Shown here piece by piece: positions 19,454-29,301 of a stretch of 64,000 bases of DNA. Made by a program: the position numbers and the translations under genes. The notes under the pieces are model-generated. The model had not been told where the DNA came from and did no database searches. It saw nothing but the letters and a program-made list of their open reading frames with translations. Each line of letters opens with the position of its first letter. Position 1 is the stretch's first letter. The stretch is taken from positions 11,684,450-11,748,449 of the forward strand of contig NC_134026.1 of assembly GCF_964204645.1 (NCBI RefSeq), read 5' to 3'. The stretch is from Tubulanus polymorphus (lineage: Eukaryota > Nemertea > Palaeonemertea > Tubulaniformes > Tubulanidae).

Positions 19454-20905
19454 TCATGGTTTACTTGATATTTTTTTTGATATCATATTCACTAACCCAA
19501 AAATAATAGCACTTACAACAGTGATTAAAAATAAAATAATATGTTCAGCAGCAAAGTTAAGAATATTACCTGCAGATTTCAATATAAAACCAACAATTGA
19601 AGCAATAACTCCTGGCAATGCTGCAGCAGATTTTTTAGATAGTTCCCATAAATATTTTGCTAATTTCTTTAAACCATCTTTAACTTTATCTTGTATAGAA
19701 TTATTTCCTGGAGGTTTATCTGGTTTATTGGGAGTAGGAGTAGGAGTAGATTTCAGTGAATTTGATATAGCTAAACCTATTGTTGTAAATAACATAGTTA
19801 CAGCTGTTAGAATTGAAAGAATTGTTATTCCTTCTAATTTAAATAATAATCTTATTCTATCTTTTAATGATATTTCAGAATTTGGTTTAATCAACAAATC
19901 TTTAAAAATAACTTTTAATCTATTAATATTATAATCATATGATTTTAATAATAATTTAATTTCTTCTTTCTGAAATTCTATGTTATATTCTAAATCATCT
20001 TTTTCTTTTTCTAAACGTAATTCTTTTTGCCTATATTCTATTTCATCAATTACTTGATGATCTAAATCAGACTTTAGTTGTTCTATTTCTTTATTTTTAT
20101 CAGTTAATTCTTTTTCTAAAGTTCTAATTTTAAAATCTCTTATACTTTTATTATGTGCAATTTTATCAGATGCAAGTCTTATACTAATAATTTCTCTAAT
20201 TGCTTTATCAGAAAATATATCTAAATCTTCTAATTCTTGATCTGTTGCATCAAGTAATCCATTCGGTAAAAGTTTTTCAATTGGAACTTTATTTGATCTA
20301 TGTTTACTATTTTTGGAAGTTATATTCTGTTCAGAAGTTGTTTCTGTTTCTGATTTCTTTTTGATTATTTCAAATAATTCATTAATTCTTTGTTTAAATA
20401 CATCTATATTATCATCTATTTCTTTTTGTGTAACATCAGTTATTTCATTACTATTACTTATTATTTTAATTCTATCTGGTTTTAATTTTTCTAAAGTTGA
20501 TTCTGATAATATTTTATTTTTATTATTTTTATAAGTGATATCAATATAATAATCACCTTTCAAACGATAATAACATTTACCATTATCTAAAAATTTTAAT
20601 TGATCTGCTAAAAGTCCAACGTCTTCATCATTTATGTTAAAATTAGATTTTTCAATTAAATCTTCTAATTTAGGTATTTTGTTTAAATTATCTAAATCTT
20701 GTTTTACTAAATCTGGGTCTAAATTTTCAGGATTTAATTGTGATTCAGCATTTTTAATATAATCAGGCATATTTAAATTATTGTTATATTCTGGTTCATT
20801 ACCATCATTAAAACTTGTTTCATCAAAATCAGGTGGTTGTTCATCAGTTATACCAGGTTTATCAAAAGGATCCGTTCCAATATCTTCTACACCTTCTACT
20901 TCCAT
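19454..20905 (-). CDS. Polinton coiled-coil membrane protein, 483 aa
   Basis: An acidic, Pro/Asn/Asp-rich N-terminus (residues 1-70) is followed by a long charged coiled coil (about 245-325, many Lys/Glu heptads) and a hydrophobic segment (TILSILTAVTMLFTTIGLAI, about 357-376). A TPTPTP-type proline linker then leads to a C-terminal hydrophobic region of about 80 residues (LPGVIASIVGFILKSAGN ... IILFLITVVSAIIFG). Similar C-terminal regions occur in other Polintons as far as I recall. A membrane-active or scaffold-like virion role is possible but unproven. The start has T-run + TTATATAAATG. Confidence 0.75.
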   Translation of the reverse strand: MEVEGVEDIGTDPFDKPGITDEQPPDFDETSFNDGNEPEYNNNLNMPDYIKNAESQLNPENLDPDLVKQDLDNLNKIPKLEDLIEKSNFNINDEDVGLLADQLKFLDNGKCYYRLKGDYYIDITYKNNKNKILSESTLEKLKPDRIKIISNSNEITDVTQKEIDDNIDVFKQRINELFEIIKKKSETETTSEQNITSKNSKHRSNKVPIEKLLPNGLLDATDQELEDLDIFSDKAIREIISIRLASDKIAHNKSIRDFKIRTLEKELTDKNKEIEQLKSDLDHQVIDEIEYRQKELRLEKEKDDLEYNIEFQKEEIKLLLKSYDYNINRLKVIFKDLLIKPNSEISLKDRIRLLFKLEGITILSILTAVTMLFTTIGLAISNSLKSTPTPTPNKPDKPPGNNSIQDKVKDGLKKLAKYLWELSKKSAAALPGVIASIVGFILKSAGNILNFAAEHIILFLITVVSAIIFGLVNMISKKISSKP

Positions 20906-20921
20906 TTATATAATAAAAAAA

Positions 20922-22310
20922 TTAAAATTTAAAATATAATATTCCTCCGATTACAATTCCTATACAAGTTATAGCTAATTTAGTATTTTCATGTGATTTA
21001 TTATCATTATCAGTTTTAATTATATCATGTTGAATTTTATCAGTTTTTATATTTTCTAATGTATTGTAATCTTTTATTTTGGAATCATTATTTAATTTAA
21101 TATTCTTAGTTTTAGTTTCTGTTGATTGAATATGTTTTTTATTTTTTTCACCTTCCATTAATTTTGGAGCAGTAATAATCTTTTTATTTATATCATTTAA
21201 CCCAAATGAATTATTTATTGTTGCAGTTTTAATTAGATTATTATAACCAATTATATTTCCCATCTTTAATACTAAATCATTAGAAATAATTAACAGATTA
21301 GGGCCTATACAATAATTAAGTCTTAAATGAGATTTATCTAAATAATTTTGATATCTTATAATGTTTTCTGGAATCGATCTATTTTTATCATTATGAATTG
21401 AATCTTCAAATAAAACTTTAAATTGTTTTTGTGTATCGAATGATGTATTCAAATTTCCAATTATCGGTGATCTTGTTTCAACTTGTGATCCTAGAATACA
21501 AATCAAATAAGTTCTAATAGATTGATTTATTCTTTCTATACCTGATTTAGTAAAACCTTCACTATTTTCTAAAATAAAATAAACCCAACCATTATTGTTT
21601 TCTTGTTTTAAATGATCATAAAATTTCGGTAATTTATTGAAATTTAATGTTTCTAAATCCTTTGTTTCTATTTTACCATAACCTAATTTTTTATTATAGA
21701 TATTATAAAAACTATTAGATGGTATAGGAAGTGCACAATATTCTGCAATCTTTCTAGGGCAAGGAAGTGATCTTATTGTTCCAATTTTTATTCTAAAATC
21801 AGAATTATTTATATCTATATTAAATTCATTGCAAATTTTATAAAACTTTGATAAATTAATATTATTATCTAATTCTTTAAAATATCTAGATCCTGGTAAA
21901 GCGCACTCTAATTCATTTAATATTATTCTGATTTGAAAGTATGTATGAAATCTAAATAAACTTTGAATTAATTTATATTTAGAATTATTCAAATGATCAT
22001 TCCAACTAATTCCACATCCTGTTGTTGCACAATAAACAGCAAAATTTAATTGATTCTGCCAATACTTCATATTAGATTTTAATAACCATTGTTTTTCATC
22101 TTTCAATTTTTTAAAATCAATTAAATATACATGAAATATATTTTCCATCTTTGCATTAAAATTATTAGTTTCAGTAACATAAATATATAAATCAATTAAT
22201 GAATCTAAAACTTCATTTCTATATGTAATATCTTTATTAAAATCTATTGCTGGAATATTATATTTAATTGATTTATTATATTGGAAAGCTTTTGGAAAAC
22301 TATCTGCCAT
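20922..22310 (-). CDS. Polinton conserved protein with CATTGCG motif and C-terminal membrane anchor, 462 aa
   Basis: The first ~340 residues are globular, with the distinctive NFAVYCATTGCGISW (about residues 90-104). A Lys/Asp/Asn-rich linker (about 385-440) follows, then a short terminal membrane segment (LAITCIGIVIGGILYF). I take it to be one of the poorly characterised Polinton-conserved proteins; it may be structural, but I cannot assign it. A duplicate of its last ~31 codons appears at 23634-23745, fused to the broken PolB gene. Start with T-run + TTATATAAATG. Confidence 0.75.
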   Translation of the reverse strand: MADSFPKAFQYNKSIKYNIPAIDFNKDITYRNEVLDSLIDLYIYVTETNNFNAKMENIFHVYLIDFKKLKDEKQWLLKSNMKYWQNQLNFAVYCATTGCGISWNDHLNNSKYKLIQSLFRFHTYFQIRIILNELECALPGSRYFKELDNNINLSKFYKICNEFNIDINNSDFRIKIGTIRSLPCPRKIAEYCALPIPSNSFYNIYNKKLGYGKIETKDLETLNFNKLPKFYDHLKQENNNGWVYFILENSEGFTKSGIERINQSIRTYLICILGSQVETRSPIIGNLNTSFDTQKQFKVLFEDSIHNDKNRSIPENIIRYQNYLDKSHLRLNYCIGPNLLIISNDLVLKMGNIIGYNNLIKTATINNSFGLNDINKKIITAPKLMEGEKNKKHIQSTETKTKNIKLNNDSKIKDYNTLENIKTDKIQHDIIKTDNDNKSHENTKLAITCIGIVIGGILYFKF

Positions 22311-22326
22311 TTATATAATTAAAAAA

Positions 22327-22761
22327 TTAATAATTTATTAATTCTTTTAATAATTTATCTTGTTCTTCAACTGTTATATGACCATTTAAACTTATTATAT
22401 AATCTAGTGTGTTCTTTAATTTATTAATTTCTTTTATATTAGTTTTAATTTTTTCTTTATTACTTTTTATATTTAATTTTGAACTTATACCAGTTAAAAC
22501 ACTTGAACTTAATCCTAATACACCAATTGATATAGCTAAAGGTGTTAATGGGCTGAATATTGCTAGAAATGTTATTACAGAACTAATTGTAACCGAACCA
22601 CTAATAATAAGATAATATATAATTTTACTTTTTAAATATTTTTTCTTTTTTATCTTTAAGTCACTTTCAAATTCTAATATTTGTTTTTCTAAATATGTTT
22701 TTAATTTAGTTTTATTTATATCATGAGGAATAATATCAATACTATCAACTTTATCTTCCAT
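22327..22761 (-). CDS. Polinton two-TM protein with flanking coiled coils, 144 aa
   Basis: A Lys-rich helix (residues 18-46) leads into two adjacent membrane segments (about 48-70 and 74-92; IIYYLIISGSVTISSVITFL, then PLAISIGVLGLSSSVLTGI). A second charged coiled coil (about 97-125) follows. This helix-TM-TM-helix plan recurs in small proteins of other Polintons from memory; function unknown. Start with T-run + CTAAATAAATG. Confidence 0.72.
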   Translation of the reverse strand: MEDKVDSIDIIPHDINKTKLKTYLEKQILEFESDLKIKKKKYLKSKIIYYLIISGSVTISSVITFLAIFSPLTPLAISIGVLGLSSSVLTGISSKLNIKSNKEKIKTNIKEINKLKNTLDYIISLNGHITVEEQDKLLKELINY

Positions 22762-22780
22762 TTATTTAGAAAAAAAATTA

Positions 22781-23203
22781 CTAATTAGTAAACTTATAAG
22801 CAACAAATATAACAATAACTGTTCCACCTAAAATCCATATTATTTCATATTTCTGTTGTTCTTTACTTGGGGTATAATAATCTGATAATTTAGGTTTGTA
22901 AAGATGTAATTTTTCTTTATTTGTTACCGCGTTATATAAACTCATAGCATCATCAACTGATTGAAAATCTCTATGTGAAATCTTCTGATCATATAATTCT
23001 TTATTGATGTAATCCATATAGTTTTGTCTCTTTTCTCTATATTCTTCTGCAGCTTTATTGTATTTCTCTAACGCTAAGTTATGTCTTCTTTGTTCTCCTA
23101 ATGAACTATTTTTATCAATATGTTTAAATAAATAACCACCACCAGTAAATGCTAAAGCGTTAACAATTGCCGATCCTATAATAGTTATAATTGCAGAAGC
23201 CAT
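22781..23203 (-). CDS. Polinton small membrane protein, 140 aa
   Basis: An N-terminal hydrophobic segment (IITIIGSAIVNALAFTGGGY), a central charged helix with NLALEKYNKAAEEYREKRQ, a LSDYYTPS turn and a C-terminal membrane segment (IIWILGGTVIVIFVAYKF). A protein of this plan is common in Polintons, where it is thought to be virion- or membrane-associated; its exact role is not known. Start with T-run + CTAAATAAATG. Confidence 0.75.
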   Translation of the reverse strand: MASAIITIIGSAIVNALAFTGGGYLFKHIDKNSSLGEQRRHNLALEKYNKAAEEYREKRQNYMDYINKELYDQKISHRDFQSVDDAMSLYNAVTNKEKLHLYKPKLSDYYTPSKEQQKYEIIWILGGTVIVIFVAYKFTN

Positions 23204-23227
23204 TTATTTAGCAAAAAAATTATGCAT

Positions 23228-23449
23228 TTATATGGGAGGAATATATTTTTGTTTTTCCAAATAATCAATTGTTAAATTAGATAAAGTAACTGCTAATGTT
23301 AACTTTAAAATATCATTTATATCAAATCTATCAACATTAACACTTCCCATTTTGAATACTTTTTTTAATACCATTGAATAACCAACAGTTCCAACTGATA
23401 GTAAGGCGCCATTATATAATCCAGTTATTATCCACTTATTATCACTCAT
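23228..23449 (-). CDS. Polinton tiny membrane protein, 73 aa
   Basis: It has a hydrophobic N-terminal half (WIITGLYNGALLSVGTVGYS) and a second apolar stretch (ILKLTLAVTLSNLTIDYL). Lesion-free, with its own T-run + TTAATAAATG start signal, which supports it as a real gene despite its size. Function unknown. Confidence 0.65.
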   Translation of the reverse strand: MSDNKWIITGLYNGALLSVGTVGYSMVLKKVFKMGSVNVDRFDINDILKLTLAVTLSNLTIDYLEKQKYIPPI

Positions 23450-23452
23450 TTA

Positions 23453-23633
23453 TTAATCAAAAAAATTACTATCATCAAAATATTTAGTTAACTTAGTGAT
23501 GATTATTTCAACATTTATTTCATTACTAGTTTCATTTGTATATATTTCAATTATTATTTTTTTGATATCATCGATGATAAAATCTTCATCTAATTCATAA
23601 AATCTTAAAGATTCTCTAATTAAATTAGTAATC
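23453..23633 (-). pseudogene. 3' remnant of another Polinton gene, ~60 codons
   Basis: Reading leftward from the end of the 112-bp duplication, an open frame of about 60 codons (ITNLIRESLRFYELDEDF ... near its start, ending in SNFFD then a stop) has no start codon or start signal of its own. It looks like the tail of a gene whose front was removed by the same rearrangement that truncated PolB. Identity unknown. Confidence 0.55.
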
Positions 23634-23745
23634 TTATATAATAAAAAAATTAAAATTTAAAATATAATATTCCTCCGATTACAATTCCTATACAAGTTAT
23701 AGCTAATTTAGTATTTTCATGTGATTTATTATCATTATCAGTTTT
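23634..23745 (-). repeat. 112-bp duplicate of 20906-21017 at a rearrangement junction
   Basis: The two segments are identical at a fixed offset of 2728 bases. The original holds the last ~31 codons of the 462-aa gene, its stop and the start-signal spacer of the next gene. The copy is joined on the right to the intein part of PolB and on the left to a gene remnant. Confidence 0.9.
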
Positions 23746-26700
23746 CTTCCAATGTTTCAGGTTCTATATTATAAATATTATCAATTATTTCATCAAATGA
23801 CATATGATTCATTCTTGGGTAAAATCTTTTATGTAATAATTCATCTCCAATTTTTATATCAGTTGGTTTTATTTCATCGCCATTTTGTTTAATTAAACTA
23901 TGATCTTCTGTAACATCTACAAATCCTAATTTAGTTCTAACTCTATAGATTTTCTTATTCGTTTTATGTCTAATAATATTATTTAATTTTTTCCATCCAT
24001 TTCTTGTCCAAACATCTATTAATCCATTTATTTGTATTAATTCTTTTTCACCATATGAAATATAAGATTTATTTTGATTAGGAATTATTTCTGAAATTCT
24101 TCTAATTAATATTTGGTTATTGTATTTTAATAATATTGGGGTGTCAGCTGTTACAGAATCAAAATATAATATTTCTATATGTTTTTCTCCAAAAAGTGGT
24201 TGTAAAACATTATAATAAAAATCATACATTAATAATTTTGATACTTCTAAAACAGTTGAACCAATAAATATAGGTTTATTAAATTTCATTGACGTTCTTT
24301 TTAATTTAACTGCTGTTAAATAATCTTCAAATCTTTTATTTCCTAAATGTCTAGGACTTGATTGTAAATGTCTTAATCTTTCAGAATTATTTACTAATTC
24401 AATATCATTTCTATTTCTAATATTTTCACATGTTTTACCATAAAAACTATTATTCATTAATTTGAAGAAATCTTTTTCAAAATCTGTTTTTGATATGGTT
24501 CTCTGTTGAGTATTGAAATCTATATATTTTTCTAACCACTTCGATTGATTAAATTCAATATATCTATGTACTTTCTTTAATTTCATTCCTTGTTTTAGAT
24601 AAAATTTTAACATTCTATAATGAACAATATAATTGTATTTATTATTTTGAGTAAGTATTAATTTTTCCGTAAAAACATGATCTTTCGGTTTTACTTTCTT
24701 CTGGTATTCACTTAAATAACTATCATCTACGGCTAAATGTTCTGGGCAATATGGCAAGTTTCTAGATTTAAATTTAATATGTTCAGGATATTCTAAATCA
24801 ACTACAAAGAAATAACCAATTGGTGCTTCATCTTTTAAACTCGTAATTGCGCTTTCCCAATCAGTTTTATCATCATTTTCAACTTCTGTTAATATAAAAT
24901 TTTTATATGGTTGAGGTTGCATCATTGCCCAACCATATAAATTATTGGCGTCAATATATAATAATTTATATTCATCATTTGCTTTAAAATACCTATCTCC
25001 CATAACACCACTAATTCCACCTCTAATTGATTTTTCAAATAATAAAACCATATCTGGTTCTTTTAATAAATCTAATTCTACATTTGTATATTTTAAACCA
25101 CATTGCCAGGTTAAACCAGGACTTGAATAACAATAACAAGGATCAACATTAAAATGGTTTAGATTAACTTCTCTAAACTTTTCAAATATATCTGCCAATA
25201 TCATAACATCTGATTTTAAATATAAATCAACTAATTCACCATGATTTTTCATATTAAAATGGTTCCAAATATTTAATGTTCTATTAAAAACTTCGTCTTT
25301 CACATACTCCTCTTTTAATTGATCATAAAATTGATCTTTTAATAATTCTGTTACATTAAAATCATCATGTGTTTTATAAAATTAATAAGGAATTGCGCCT
25401 TTATATCTCAATAATTTAAAATCTTGTACATTTGGATAATAATATCGAGTTATAATAAAATCATTATCAACTAATGATTTTGATAAATTATCTAATGAAC
25501 TTGCTAGAAATCTATAAGAATCTAAAAATCTAATGCAACCAAATTGAAATGAAATATAATTTTCAGATGTTTTAGCTAATAGTTTAAAATCATATTTTCT
25601 TACATTTGCTTCATTCATAGCATTATATTCTTCTATTTCTTGATTAATTGCACCCAATTTTCCCGATAATTGTTTTATAAATAGATGGGTATCATATCCT
25701 GATAAATTATGAAATAATATTGGTACGAAATTTACTTTTTTAGCTTGTAAATTGCAATCTTCATGAGCAGCTCCACGATATTTTGAATTTAAATGATCAT
25801 GATCTCTAACTTTTTTATCAAATGAATAAAAACGTTTTTCACAGTAACAACAATGAGTTGCATAATTAAAATCAATTTCATCTTCTTTTGTCATAACTAT
25901 TCTTTTATTTTTGTTTAATAATTTTGTAAAATCACTTTCTAATTCAATCATTTTATCACAAAAATCATTAACTACATTTTCACCTCTAAAAGAAATATAT
26001 TGACTTTCATATAATTCGAGATAATTTGATTTTATATAAATTCCATAAGCAGCAGCTCTTTGATGAACTTTTTTAATTGTATTTATAATTGGTGGGTCTT
26101 GTATTGTGTCTTCATTTAATTCATTTCCTTTATCCATTGATTTTAATAATTGCTTTTTGTTATATATTTCTTTTCTATCTTGATCAGTTAATTCTTTATT
26201 CAACGATTCAAAATCCCCATAAATTACAAATGGAACAATATTTTTAAATTTATGATTAGTAAATTTCAATTTATAATCTTTTTCTGTTGGCATTATTAAT
26301 TTACAAAAATCTTTATTATCACATAATTCTTTATGTTTTAATAATGTATTCTCAGTCATAAATTTAGATAAACATTTTCTACATAGATAAATTTTATTAT
26401 GATGATCACTTTCTGTTCTAAAGAATAAATCAATTTGTTTTAACCACATATAATGTTCATTTTCATCTTTTTTGTAATATAACAAATCTATAGCATTTTC
26501 ATCATCATAATATTCTGTTAAATATAAAGCTTCCAATGTATAATCTTTAATATTTTCACCTTTTGTCTTTGGTAATTGCATTAATTCAAATATATTTATT
26601 TTTAAATTATTAACTTTTTCTATTTTAGGAATCATTTTTATAGTTACTGGATATTGATCAATTTTATATAATGTTTCATATTTCCGGTAATCTGTTATTC

Positions 26701-27700
26701 TATAAACATGTTCTTCTGTTGGATGTAAGCAACTAATAATTGACCATAGAAAACATTTATTATCTTCATTTTGAATATTTATTACTGCTTTTGTTATAAA
26801 TGGTAATTTGATATAACTTGATGCTTTCATATCTTTTTCTGTTATAAAGTTTGAATCATTTTTAAACATTTTATTACTTTTTGATGTTTTATTTCTTTTT
26901 GTATTATAAACATTTAAATCTAAATATATAATTTCATTCAATGTTAAACCAGAACCCTCAAAATATCTTTCTTCAATATGACGTTTAAATTCATTTAATA
27001 TTTTTTCTAACTTCTCTTTTATTTGTGTTTTTGAAATTATTTCTTCAGAGAGTGTTTGAATATTATAATCCATTTTTTCTTCTGACTTTATAAAACTTAC
27101 TTTCCCAGAGATACTAATTTTTGGATATTCAACATCTGTTATCAAATCTAGTATTTTTTCTATTATTTCATTAAATTTACTATAATCTTCTATTGTTGTA
27201 CCTTTAAAGAATCTAAATATAATAGCTGCAGGGCCAATTTTACTATGTAATGTTTCTAAAATTTCAATTGTATCTTTTATTTCTAGTGAATCAATATAAT
27301 TTCTAACATTTTCCATGTAAGGTTTATTTGAAATGGATTTTGTTTTTGAAGTTGATTCTTTTACTTGTTGAGGTTTATTATCAAAATATTCTAATCCTAA
27401 AACATTTTTATTTAAATTTTTGTAATGTTTTTGTGATTCGAGATGTCTATTATAATTCCTTTTTACTATAAATTCGTTACAAACTTCACATTTTATTTCA
27501 TCCACATTCATATTTTCTAATCGTTCTTTTCTTTCATTAGAATTTTCTGGAGTTTCAAAATCTATTACATTTTTTATATGATTTGCAGATTTTTCATGTT
27601 TAGATTTATTAGATTTATCAATGTATTTTTTACAATATGGACAATAATATTGATTTTTATTGACATTATTGTTTTCTGGCTGGTGTTCATTCTCCCCCAT
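23738..27700 (-). pseudogene. polB: Polinton family B DNA polymerase, interrupted by an intein and 3'-truncated
   Basis: The N-terminus has two zinc-finger-like units (YYCPYCKKYI and IKCEVCNEFI with paired His). A Cys/His-rich CCYCEKRFYSF ... RDHDH ... YRGAAH block follows. Exonuclease motifs are YGDFESL, FHNLSGYDTHLF and YLKSDVMILADIF. Polymerase motif A is LLYIDANNLYG and motif B is LMNNSFYGKT. Motif C begins as ILYFD and is then interrupted by an intein (separate entry), so its second half is missing. A TAA at 25382-25384 is a single in-frame nonsense codon: the frame on either side is the same, so 25303 is not a new start. The gene breaks off at 23738 where it joins a duplicated foreign segment. 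Polinton PolB copies the linear element by protein priming; this copy cannot be active. Start signal T-run + CTAATAAATG at the TIR edge. Confidence 0.93.
23741..24157 (-). other. N-terminal part of an intein inserted in PolB motif C
   Basis: Directly after ILYFD (Asp codon at 24158-24160) the protein switches to SVTADTPILLKYN, a classic intein block A with Ser as residue 1. Block B follows about 85 residues later as VDVTEDHSLI (TxxH), preceded by IRHKTNKKIYRVRTKLG. About 139 residues are present; the endonuclease region and the C-terminal splicing block (ending His-Asn) are missing. The site, between the Asp and the next residue of YxDTDS, is the well-known pol-c position used by PolB inteins in viruses and archaea. 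Only a remnant, so it cannot splice. Confidence 0.9.
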
Positions 27701-27816
27701 TTATTAGGAAAAAAAATTACTTGTGGTGATGAGTAAAAAAAAAAAAATTACTTGTGGTGATGAGTGGTGTCTAGTACTCTCGTACTCTGGCCTGAAAGCC
27801 TACTTTCCCAATTACT
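27701..27816 (-). repeat. Inner part of the right Polinton TIR
   Basis: Reverse complement of the left TIR from the start codon outward to GCCTACTTTCCCAATTACT. A ~20-bp stretch AATTACTTGTGGTGATGAGT occurs twice (about 27716 and 27747), a local tandem duplication absent from the left TIR. Confidence 0.85.
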
Positions 27817-29216
27817 TGTGGGCTATCATGTGTGGTGGATGCCTTTTACAATTTTTTCGTTTTTTGGCCTACAGGGGGCGTTAAAGTCAGACATTTTGAA
27901 ATTAAAACATCTTCATTTTCATTCGTCAAGGAAATACACTTTAAACTACTTTTGCTAAATAATTCGAATATCTCATCTTAGGTTTGGAGTAATTTTACAA
28001 TCTAAACCTTTTCTGAGTTGGGGGATTGCAGTGCATATAGCGCAACGTTAATTTTATGCATACATTCATTTGTTACCTAGTTACAGCAGCAACAATCGTG
28101 TAATATTCACTTGAAAATAGCAATTTCATATGAAATATTCATTTTAAAGGTTATTAGCTCAAATAGTGATGTTGTTAATGTTTTTTTGTTGATTATTTTG
28201 ATATTTCTTTAAACTTACTTATAACTCGTATGTACTTGGTCAATATCGGGATTAACTGTTTATTGGTTTCTATGGTAACAGCAATTCAAATCTGCGTTCT
28301 TCATCCGTCAGGTACCGGTATTTTGGGCGTTGGGTCTTTCGTGACAGACAGACAATAGTTTCTAAATCATAAGCGAAATGACGCAGTTGAGGCGGTAGGG
28401 TTTGAATAATTTGCTCGATCTCTAGAAAACCTTTAATTATACAGCGTAAGCTGCTTGCACTAATTCCTTTGTCTTTTTGTCTAAAGTCATGTTAAATTTG
28501 TGAGGCCCAGTAAAGTTCCAGGTTCTTCACTGACTGATAGTCGGTGGACCTGTGTTTAAATCTGCAGACTTAGGCCTGTACATGGGTTACCATTGTTGCA
28601 ATTCAATTGTTAGCAAGACGTAGTAATAAGCGGCCCAATACATGGCCGAAGACTTTAGGCAAGTTTGAGAACATTTGGAATGTCACGAAAGACCCAACGC
28701 CCAAAATACCGGTAGGCCTCTGACGGCGGATGAAGAACGCAGATTTGAATTGCTGTTACCATAGAAACCAATAAACAGTTAATCCCGATATTGACCAAGT
28801 ACATACGAGTTATAAGTAAGTTTAAAGAAATATCAAAATGATCAACAAAAAACATTAACAACATCACTATTTGAGCTAATAACCTTTAAAATGAATATTT
28901 CATATGAAATTGCTATTTTCAAGTGAATATTACACGATTGTTGCTGCTGTAACTAGGTAACAAATGAATGTATGCATAAAATTAACGTTGCGCTATATGC
29001 ACTGCAATCCCCCAACTCAGAAAAGGTTTAGATTGTAAAATTACTCCAAACCTAAGATGAGATATTCGAATTATTTAGCAAAAGTAGTTTAAAGTGTATT
29101 TCCTTGACGAATGAAAATGAAGATGTTTTAATTTCAAAATGTCTGACTTTAACGCCCCCTGTAGGCCAAAAAACGAAAAAATTGTAAAAGGCATCCACCA
29201 CACATGATAGCCCACA
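27817..29216. mobile_element. 1.4-kb foldback element inside the right Polinton TIR
   Basis: The arms 27817-28346 and 28681-29216 are near-perfect reverse complements of about 530 bp each, starting TGTGGGCTATCATG and ending CATGATAGCCCACA, around a 334-bp centre. No coding domain. It splits the Polinton TIR between AATTACT and TACTCTGC, so it inserted after the Polinton arrived. Confidence 0.9.
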
Positions 29217-29301
29217 TACTCTGCTATCAAATGAGCCCGGATGCCAAGCTGTAACAAAAAATGCCGTGATCGTCGAATTTTCCATGATTGGCTGGCTGAC
29301 T
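29217..29301 (-). repeat. Outer part of the right Polinton TIR
   Basis: Reads as the reverse complement of 13694-13792. It was cut off from the inner part by the foldback element at 27817-29216. Confidence 0.85.

Larger units (their letters stand above)
13694..29301. mobile_element. Polinton/Maverick element, degenerate, with a nested foldback insertion
   Basis: It is bounded by inverted terminal repeats (AGTCAGCCAGCCAA at the left; its reverse complement ends at 29301) and carries the family's hallmark genes: protein-primed-type family B DNA polymerase, retroviral-type integrase, A32/FtsK-like packaging ATPase and double-jelly-roll capsid protein. One gene reads rightward from the left TIR; all others read leftward, tightly packed. 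I could not identify the adenovirus-type protease or the penton/minor capsid gene, which may have been lost in the rearrangement at 23634-23745. Base composition is clearly more AT-rich than the flanks. A clean 6-bp target duplication was not found (CGTAGT on the left, ATAGTG on the right). Confidence 0.95.

Noticed and set aside
25303-25384. A separate PolB-like gene starting with GTG at 25303
   Set aside because: The frame is continuous with the upstream PolB frame across a single TAA at 25382; it is one gene with a nonsense codon.
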